Position numbers and translations under genes: made by a program
In this document: piece by piece, positions 56,519 to 64,000 of the stretch
Numbering within the stretch: position 1 is the first letter of the stretch
Layout: the number at the start of each line of letters is the position of its first letter
Notes under the pieces: model-generated
Database searches by the model: none
Told to the model about the DNA's origin: nothing
The model's input: only the letters and a program-made list of their open reading frames with translations
Source of the DNA: Dastarcus helophoroides
Lineage: Eukaryota > Arthropoda > Insecta > Coleoptera > Bothrideridae
Reading direction: 5' to 3'
NCBI GenBank assembly: GCA_028583605.1
Contig: CM053326.1
Span: 35,992,931-36,056,930 of the forward strand
Length of the DNA: 64,000 bases

Positions 56519-57403
56519 TTTTTTTTAAGTTTAATCCACTCGCAAAGGGTAACCCCATTATGCTTTCAAAGCACTGCGAGTAGGATGCAGAAACAAGGAT
56601 AGATGGCGATGAACCGCCTTATTAAGCAAGGATTGGTTGTAATTTTTGGGAAAAATTTGGGGAAAGTTCTATAAAAAAAAGGGTCTCCGTAGACAGAAGT
56701 CCTCACTGTGTCAAGCTGGAGGGCACAGGAATTTGCTGTCTACGAAGTACGCCTCAAGAATCGTGGGGGGGGATTAATCCTATTAGTTCCTGCGAGCGTC
56801 TTCCATAATAGTACTTGTAGAAAAGACACAAGTCACCAGCCATACGCCTGTGCTGTGCTCTAATGTTTCGAGAGAATCGGTCAGACTCTCGTCATCAATT
56901 AGTCGAATCGCTCTTCTTTGAATTGAATCCAAGAGATCTAAAGTGTGTTTTGGGACTAAACTCCATACATGAGAACAGTATTCTAGTGTTGGCCTAACTT
57001 TGAGCTTTGTATAAGTTTTAATAGCTGATGAGATCTGAAGTACTTTTTAGCTCTAAAAAGAAAGCCTAGCTTCTGAAGGCGGATTTGGCAATGGCGCACA
57101 TATGATCGTCCCAAGAGAAGTTAGTGCTCGCATTCACTCCTAGGATAAATAGATTAGATCAAATCGTACCGTCTATTAGTATGTTTGTTGCATTACCCTT
57201 TGATGTTTTCTCGACGGCCTGAGTTTTTGAAGCGTTGAAGTCGACCAAATTGTTCTTACTTTATTTCAGAATAATCTTGGGATCCCAATTAATCGTCTGT
57301 ATCTGCTGTTCCTTTAGACGATCTGAAGCAGCCATAGATAATGGTTTGTCTGAGAAAAAAGATGACACAAGGTTACTATCATCTGCGTAGCTGTATATAG
57401 GAT
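56519..57403 (-). pseudogene. Family A non-LTR retrotransposon copy A7, 3' part
   Basis: This is the minus-strand 3' tail (T-run, AAGTTTAATCCACTCGC), C-terminal region and second half of RT, up to the codons for YSYADDSNLVSSFFSDKPL at about 57325-57400. It has an internal deletion near 56650 and many frame breaks. It is interrupted at 57403 by the R1/LOA-like insertion and resumes at 60402. Confidence 0.85.
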
Positions 57404-57405
57404 GG

Positions 57406-59136
57406 CGGGAGTTCTGTAGTAGAAACCAGGGACAGAATCCGTGGAAAGGAGCATACAAAATAATAAGAGGAAAAAGGAAAAGTAGCGTACTGATGCAAAG
57501 CGTACGCAAAAAGAATGGCGAATACACGAAAACGGCTGAAGAGACAGCACAAGAGCTTCTAATGAAGTACTTTCCAAATGAAGATAAGGAAAATGAATCT
57601 GATGAACAGGGGGTAATCAGACAAAGGGCTGAAAATTTAAACGGAGGAGAGAACGATCAGGAATTCATAGAAGAAGAAATAATAAGGATAATAAAATCAA
57701 TGAGCCCAAAGAAAGCTCCAGGAATAGATGGATTAACGTCTGATATCATTAAAGAAGCAATCGAAGCCAAACCAGAAGTATTTGTTGATTTATTCAATAA
57801 ATGTCTTCAAAAAGGAGCATTTCCTGACATCTGGAAAAAACAGGTGGTTAAGCTGATCCCAAAAGGAAACGATAAAACCAAACATAGTCCAATCAGTCTT
57901 ATTCCAGTACTTGGGAAAGTGCTGGATGGACTGATGGCGAGTAGGATCGAATATCATATAAACATGGGAAGAGGAAAGATTCACAAGGATCAATATGGAT
58001 TCGAAGAAGGGAAAAGCACGGAAGATGCTATACAAGAGGTAGTTAAAGAAGTTAAACTTGCAAAGGAAAGGGGGGAATACTGTACAATAATATCATTGGA
58101 TATAGAAGGAGTGTTTGATAACGCATGGAGGCCAAAAATAATAAACGAGATCATAGAATATGAATGTCCTGATAATTTAGTCCAATTGGCAAGAGATTAT
58201 TTTAGGAAGAGAATAGCGATAATGAAGGAAGAAGGAGTTGAAGTAAATAAAAGAGCAGACTTGGGATGCCCCCAAGGATCGAAGTCTGGACCGTTATTTT
58301 GGAAAATATTTTATAACGATATATTTAAATGTGAGCTGCCAAATGGGTGTCGCATCATAGCATATGCTGATGATACGGCACTTATCATAAGAAATAACAC
58401 ATGGAAGGGCACAAAACAAGCGGGCGAAGAAGCACTGATAATGCTAGAAGCCTGGGCCGAAAGGAGTAGGGTGAAATTTAATGCAGAAAAAACGGAAGCT
58501 ATATTTTTTGGAAAAAGTTCAAATCAACAAGAGCCGACTTTCAGGATGGGAAGTGGCAGAATAAGGTGCAAAGAAACGCTTAAATATTTAGGAATTATAC
58601 TAGATAAGAAATTAAACTATAAGGAACACATAAAACACGTATCAGAGATAGCAAAGAACGTAGCACAGAAAATTACAACAGCTGCGGCCCTAGACTGGGG
58701 TCTTAAAGGGAGAAACATTGCAGCTATCTACGAAGGAGCAATCGAACCTATTATAACATATGGGGCGAACTTATGGTACGATAAAATGGGAGTCAAAGAA
58801 AAAAGGAAGCTATTAAGCGTACAAAGAACAATGGCACTGAAAGCAGGGAAAGCTTATCGAACAGTGTCAACGGAAGCGGCATTGGTATTAGCAGGGCTGG
58901 TTCCAATAGATATTAAATTAGAAGAAATAAGAAACAGAAAAAGAATATTTGAATGGACAGGGGAAAAAATTCGTGAAGAAACGGGACTGGAGATTAACGC
59001 AGAACAGATAGAGAAAAAGGTCAAGAAGAGAAGGAAACATCCGGTAAAGGAAGCAAGAAATAGCAACGGAATACGAAATTTATACAGACGGATCCAAACA
59101 GGAAACAGGCACAGGAGCAGCTTACGTTATTTATAG
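57406..59136 (+). CDS. Reverse transcriptase of the R1/LOA-like element, uninterrupted over 570 codons
   Basis: The frame is open from the truncation point; the first Met is at 57493. QNPWKGAYK is the usual pre-RT sequence. The RT domain runs from KAPGIDGLTSDIIKEAI (near 57712) and LIPKGNDKTKHSPISLIPVL, to YGFEEGKSTEDAI, ISLDIEGVFDNAW (motif A, 58094 on), LGCPQGSKSGPLFWKIFYND (motif B, 58262 on) and IIAYADDTALII (motif C, near 58357), then FNAEKTEAIFFG and LKYLGIILD. The thumb-side region continues with IEPIITYGANLWYDK and LSVQRTMALKAGKAYRTVST. The catalytic YADD and motif A Asp are intact, so this copy is recent. The frame is lost after about 59060, before RNase H. Confidence 0.9.
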   Translation, partial: REFCSRNQGQNPWKGAYKIIRGKRKSSVLMQSVRKKNGEYTKTAEETAQELLMKYFPNEDKENESDEQGVIRQRAENLNGGENDQEFIEEEIIRIIKSMSPKKAPGIDGLTSDIIKEAIEAKPEVFVDLFNKCLQKGAFPDIWKKQVVKLIPKGNDKTKHSPISLIPVLGKVLDGLMASRIEYHINMGRGKIHKDQYGFEEGKSTEDAIQEVVKEVKLAKERGEYCTIISLDIEGVFDNAWRPKIINEIIEYECPDNLVQLARDYFRKRIAIMKEEGVEVNKRADLGCPQGSKSGPLFWKIFYNDIFKCELPNGCRIIAYADDTALIIRNNTWKGTKQAGEEALIMLEAWAERSRVKFNAEKTEAIFFGKSSNQQEPTFRMGSGRIRCKETLKYLGIILDKKLNYKEHIKHVSEIAKNVAQKITTAAALDWGLKGRNIAAIYEGAIEPIITYGANLWYDKMGVKEKRKLLSVQRTMALKAGKAYRTVSTEAALVLAGLVPIDIKLEEIRNRKRIFEWTGEKIREETGLEINAEQIEKKVKKRRKHPVKEARNSNGIRNLYRRIQTGNRHRSSLRYL

Positions 59137-59945
59137 GAAAGGAAAGGAAATAGGTAAGGGGCAATACAGGCTCGAAGGTAATTGCTCGGTGTTTCAGGCG
59201 GAGGTATTAGCTATTAAGAAAGCACTAGAACGAGCTCGTACGCTGGAAAGTTGCATTATAAGGAGTGATAGTAAGGCGGCAATAGCTGCCATGCAAAAAA
59301 AAACCAAATTCGGAACTTGTTAAGGAAGCGCAAGATCTGCTTCAAGAACAAAGGAAAACGCGATTGGAATGGGTTAAGGGACACCGGGGAGTCACTGGCA
59401 ACGAAAGGGCGGACGAGCTCGCGAAAGGCGCATGCAGTTTAGGCAATAATGATAATAATAACATGGTGGTGGTATATGAATACGATAAGGCGCCCTTTGG
59501 GCTTATTAGGAACAGACTGTCGCGTTGTTCTTTTTTCAGGTGGCAACAACGATGGGATTCTGCCACAACAGGGAGAGGGACTCATCGCTACCTGAGAAGA
59601 GTGGAAGGCTACAGGCGTCTAAAAGGAAGGCAGCTTACGCAGCAATGCGTACAGCTGCTTACAGGCCACGGAAGGTTTCAGGAATACCTCCACAGGATGG
59701 GGAAAAGGAACTCACCATTATGCCAATGCGGAGAGCCCGAGGATGCTGATCATGTAATGTTCGTATGCAGGAATCGGGAGGAATGGAGGAACAGAACAGA
59801 GCAGCTAGCGATAAGAAAGGGAGTTCTCTGGCCAAGAAGTATCGAGGAGATTGATGAAGCGGCTCGGAACCCAAATTTCTTTGAAGTTCTGAACCAAGCC
59901 GCTGGAAAGCTTGACGAACTCAAGTCCTCATTTGAGGAACAGTAG
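59075..59945 (+). pseudogene. RNase H and C-terminal zinc-knuckle region of the R1/LOA-like element
   Basis: RNase H begins in frame 2 at 59075 (EIYTDGSKQETGTGAAYVIY), with VFQAEVLAIKKALE and IIRSDSKAAIAAM. At an A-run near 59297-59305 it shifts to the frame of 59364-59945, which holds EWVKGHRGVTGNERADELAK. The four RNase H acidic positions and the late His are visible across the two frames. A C-terminal zinc knuckle follows: LCQCGEPEDADHVMFVCRNR at about 59718-59780. The two shifts could be damage; slippage at the A-run is less likely. Confidence 0.85.
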
Positions 59946-60401
59946 ATTTCGAGTACCGGGGGATCGAGTACCTGGGAAATGAATCTACGAGAAAGCGGAA
60001 TAGGACAATATGGGAGCAAGCCTACGTCGAACTCCAAGTTCTGACCTGGAACCATCCGAAGTCAAGGGGATCGAGTACCTTGACATGGCACAAGCTGGGG
60101 GATTGAGCACCCAGCCTTAGACGTAACGCAAGAGGAAAGAAAAAGAGACAACGCGACGAGGAACGTTAGATTAGAACCTTTAAATAGGTTAGATTAGGTT
60201 AAGGTGAAGGGTAGGTTAGGCAGATTAAATGTAGGTTAGAAACTAGACTAGACTAGGAACATACGGCAAACCGAAGTAGGAATAAAATGTAATTAAATAA
60301 GAATATTATGTAATAGTTAAGGTTAGAGGGGTATGCATGTGTAGGAACCCTCAAAATGAAGTGTAAATTTACTTCAGTTAATATATACGTGTATATAGGA
60401 T

Positions 60402-60624
60402 TGGAAGTTGAAGCTAAGAGATCGTCTATATGTAACAGAAATAGAGTAGGAGACAGAACAGACCCCTGAGGCACCCCCTGCGTTAATCGCAAATGTCTCG
60501 GATGAGATGTCATCGACGACGACCTGAAGAGATCTGTCAGCGAGAAAATTGGATATCAAATGACAGAGTCCAGGAGGAAGACCATAAGATGTTAATTTGG
60601 CGAGAAGAGATCGGTGCCAGACTG
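60402..60624 (-). pseudogene. Family A copy A7, 5' part beyond the nested insertion
   Basis: The minus-strand sequence continues the RT motif B region (INAG.PQGSVLSPTLFLLHI, 60420-60490) and LADRSLQVVVDDISSETFAI, then ends 5' at CAGTCTGGCACC (60624), inside the motif A codons. This is the 5' truncation point of the copy. Confidence 0.85.
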
Positions 60625-60639
60625 ATTGAAATTTTAAGT

Positions 60640-62890
60640 GAAAGAATGAAAGTTGCGTTTAAAAACTTTAAAATTTAATTTTGCAGGAAATTTATTAGTT
60701 TACTTTAAAATAATATAACATTTAATAGTTTGATTAAAAATTCGTAAAACTTACGTGAACACTGAAAACCTACGAAGACAATTTTAGATTAAAATGTTGG
60801 TTGAAAATATGAAAAATTTGATTGGAACATTTGAGAAGTCATTTTTTTGGTTTTAAATAAAGTTTTGATGGACATAATGGAACATTTCAATCGAAAACAG
60901 ACTACCATATAATTTCAATAGTAAAATGTTGATGAAAATGTAGGTTTTTAATAAGAAATTTACAAATCAGTTAAAAACTTATAAATTGTTGTTGAAAAAT
61001 TGAAATCGTGATTAAAAATGAGTAAAAATATGAAATTTTGATAGAAATTTGATAGCGCGCAACTTTGAATACTTTGGTTAAAGCTTAAAGTTTTCGATTA
61101 AAAACATAAATTTTCCATTAAAAATTTAAATATTTCAAATTTGGAGAATTTTAGAAATTGAAAACTTTAAAGTTTAATTTGATATTATTCTCGAAGTTTC
61201 AGGATTTTTATGTAAATTATTAGTTTTTTTAAACTTTACTTTTTGCTCCGGCTTTCGACAGATTTCCTCAAGTTTTCCTGAAAGTGTCGATTAAGATTTG
61301 AAATTTTGATTTTTTCTAGAAATATGGACCATTTTCTTAAAATTAATCCAATGCTGTATTGTTTTCAAAATTTTCAAAGCCGTTTTTTAAATTTCAATAT
61401 TTTTTCAAAATTTGGAATTTAACATTTTTTTAAAACAATGAAATGCGCAACTAGAATTTTATGTAAAAAAGAAATAAATAAATAAATAAAAATTTTGACA
61501 AAAAATCGAAGTGCATATAAAAAAAACGATATTTTTTGGAATTTTCCCTTTTTTATAAATTTTGAGTTTGCTCGCAAAAGTTTACCTTTTTTCCCAAAAT
61601 TTTCTATTGACTGTCAACCTTTATTTCTTTTTTTGAAGGTTTTGCTTTGAAACTCAAAATTTTCGTACCGCTTCTTCTTCTTCGTCTTCTATTTCTGAAA
61701 TTGAAAGTTTCCACTTTTTCTCTTGAAATTTTAAGAATATATTTTGATTTTTTAGTGTTTTTTAAATAAAAAATTTTTTCTGTTTATATTTCTCGTGTAA
61801 ATTATTTGAAAAATAAATTTCCCGGAGTTTTTACATTTAGTTTTTGCATAGGTGGACACTTTAATTAAAAAAAAATCACTTTAATCTCGAAGTGTTAATT
61901 TTTTGAGAATATTTTTTGATTTTTTAAATAACAATTTTTTCCGTTTACGTTTTTCTTGTAAATTATTTGAAAACTGAATTTTTACATTTAGCTTCACTTT
62001 AATCTTGAAATGTTAACTTACGTTATCGAAATTTTGAGATCTGTTTTTTACAGATTTTAAGTTTTTTTTTTTAATTTCGGAGTTAGTTTCGAAATTTTGA
62101 ATTTTCCTTCCAAGTTATTGGTTCATTTCATAACTTCAATTTTCATGTTAAAGCTTCGACTTTATACTTTAAATTTTTGTCTCAGAATATTTCCATAAAA
62201 TTCGTCTATTTAGAAATGTGAACTTTTTTCTAAAACAGTAATTTTAATTTCCCTATGTCTTTCAAAAACATTCGGCATTTTAAAAAAATGTGACGCTTTA
62301 AAAAATCGAAATTGTCAAATAAAAGATCAAATTTAAATTAAAGCCTAATTTTCAAAAAGAATCGAAAGTTTGAAAAAGTCGAAATTTTAAAACATAATTC
62401 AAATTAAAAAAATAGTCGAACTTTTTAGAAAATCAAAATGCTCAAAAAGTTACAATTTTTAAAAAATGTCAAATATTGAAAAAAAGGAAAATTTTGAAAA
62501 AAATCGAAAATTTCAAAACTCAAATTTTTAAAACAGATTAGCTTTCAAAAATTTTAAATTTTTAAAAAGGTACAAATTTTCAAAAAGTAGAAAAGGTCAA
62601 GATTTTAAAAAGACTCAATTTGAGAAAAAAATTAAACTTTGAAAAGTTGAAATTTTCAAAAAACTAGAAATCTTTTGAAAAAGTTGTTTGAAACGTAAGC
62701 AAAAGTCGTAATTTAAAAAAAAAAGGGAGATTTTTCGAATAATGGAAGTGGTGAAAAAATTAAATTTTCGAAAAAAATCTACACATTGAAAAGTCGAAAT
62801 TTTCAAAAAAATCTATCCTTTAAAAAATAAGAATTTTCGAAAAAGTAATAAAGTAACAAAATAAATAAATAGATTTTCTTTCGGAGCCGC
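60640..62890. repeat. Degenerate AT-rich tract of the AAAGTCGAAATTTTC kind
   Basis: Runs such as AAAAAGTCGAAATTTTCAAA recur, the reverse complement of the hAT-2 interior words, becoming dense from about 62270. The tract ends near 62890 with TTCGGAGCCGCAC, which resembles the GAGCCGC subterminal mark of hAT-2. It may be an old minus-oriented hAT-2 relative, but no terminus was found. Confidence 0.4.
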
Positions 62891-64000
62891 ACTCAACGTA
62901 TAACATTAAGATGCTAATGCGCTTTTATTTCCCATTCTAGATAACAATTTCGATGAATATGATTTGCAATTAAATTTCTAGGATAATATCTTCTTTGCGT
63001 TTTACGATTAGGAATTTTTCTTGGTCAAATTAGGATTAATCGCAAATGTATGTCCTACAAGTGCAAAATACTTTTATTGTACTGGAATGCATCATCCGAT
63101 GTCGCGAGATAATAAATACAAAGAGCCCAGAATGTATCCTAAGAAACGCGATAATGTGAAAAATCGTTAAGGAAATAGTTCGCGTGCATTTCACTTGCTC
63201 CGTCCATATACTTTTAGCGCAAAATGTTGTTACAAAGAATCAGATAAAAAGAAATATCGCCAAATGTGTAAGCTTCCTGTGGAGGAGCAAGGAAATCATT
63301 AGTTGTGGTTTTTATCACATGCAGAACTAGATTATAAATTAGTTAGACGCGTGATCTGCATTAAATGCCACCATTTGACACACTGACATACACAAGAACT
63401 ATAGACTTCAATCCACTTATGCTTAATTTTGTGTTAATTAGACAAGACTGGTCGCACTTGTTAGGGCACAATACTCATCTAAAGTATTGACATTAGTTTT
63501 ATATTACAATATATATATACTTACCTCATTTTAGTCAACATCTTGACCTTAGTCTAGTGAGATTTGGATCAAAAAGCTTTAAGATTTTTATTTACGTTTT
63601 TCATTTTCCACGAAGTCCTAGGAGCTATGGAAGCAACGACTGTTGATCCAACCTAAAATTAGTACATACCTTTCTTGGCTGTCTCGGCTACATGTAACAA
63701 AGTTGTAAAAAACTTTATTTTCTACAGGAAAATATCGACCAATTTTTCGGTTTCAGAGATGTAGACAAAAACTAGTCGTTTTTTTTTTCGAATTAAATGC
63801 GGAGGATGAGTCAAATGGTAGGGAAGATTCCAAACATTAAGTGAAAATATTTCATGAAACTGGCATATATGGACTATGTAGCACTTCCGGATAAGTACGA
63901 TCCTGGACTGGAAAGGTCGATGTTTATCAATTTTCAAAAAATATCAGTGTTTAATTATGTAACAGAATATGTTAAGAACAAAACTTAGAAAATCAATGTT
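62891..64000. other. Gene-free interval to the window end
   Basis: No supported gene, RNA gene or terminal-repeat element was recognised. Confidence 0.5.

Larger units (their letters stand above)
57404..60389 (+). mobile_element. 5'-truncated R1/LOA-like non-LTR retrotransposon with 12-bp target duplication
   Basis: TGTATATAGGAT borders the insert at 57392-57403 and 60390-60401. The insert begins within a pre-RT coding region and has no endonuclease, so it is 5'-truncated. Its 3' region (60150-60260) has TTAGGTT/TTAGATT words and no poly(A). It sits in family A copy A7 in the opposite orientation and is the younger of the two. Confidence 0.9.

Overview
The window looks like nuclear DNA of an arthropod, most probably an insect. 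It is AT-rich, has GT..AG introns and poly(A) signals, and carries a mariner-type transposon, hAT elements with 8-bp target duplications, APE-type non-LTR retrotransposons and solo LTRs. There is nothing prokaryotic in it: no operons, no Shine-Dalgarno-led genes, no CRISPR array. I could not fix the species.

Only two host genes are supported. The first (6016-7075, +) is an ortholog of the conserved eukaryotic protein CCDC97. It sits in one coding exon behind a probable 5'UTR intron and has a one-base frame break at 6487. The second is a two-coding-exon gene (49380-49488 joined to 53052-54832, +) for a 629-residue secreted protein of unknown function, with a 3.6-kb intron that hosts mobile elements.

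The rest is mostly layered mobile DNA, and many layers can be proved by target-site duplications (TSDs). From left to right: the end of a hAT copy (1-264); a TA-flanked inverted-repeat element (932-5610) with a 3.46-kb hAT nested in its left terminal repeat; CCDC97; an RTE-type retrotransposon remnant split by a small foldback element (7258-7785); a 4.4-kb hAT-like element made of TTTCGAC-rich tandem repeats (8927-13313); a TA-flanked element with a 303-bp MITE nested inside (13353-14527); a dead mariner (17935-19193); several broken copies of one APE-type non-LTR family (family A: 19.5, 22.4, 24.9, 31.2, 43.5 and 56.2-60.6 kb); a long-terminal-repeat foldback element (24183-26698); an RNase H-bearing retrotransposon tail with a 13-bp TSD (28744-30028); a hAT with a recognisable transposase (37349-40601) inserted in one arm of another inverted-repeat element (37289-42519); two solo LTRs (46.1 and 50.0 kb); a piggyBac-like MITE (51.4 kb); and an R1/LOA-like retrotransposon (57404-60389) inserted into a family A copy with a 12-bp TSD.

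The most interesting signal is a small repeat family at 41.1, 47.3-48.2 and 55.5 kb. Its unit can fold as a minimal hammerhead ribozyme (CUGANGA and GAAA core, CUCU/AGAG helix I, a helix II with a compensatory change). It occurs as head-to-head and tandem pairs, as described for terminal repeats of Penelope-like elements. A second small retroposed foldback family (7.4 and 48.8 kb, 12-bp TSDs) carries, in its longer copy, a duplicated hairpin motif that I could not assign.

Long stretches (14.5-17.9, 20.6-22.4, 34.4-37.3, 42.5-43.4 and 62.9-64.0 kb) show no gene that I can support.
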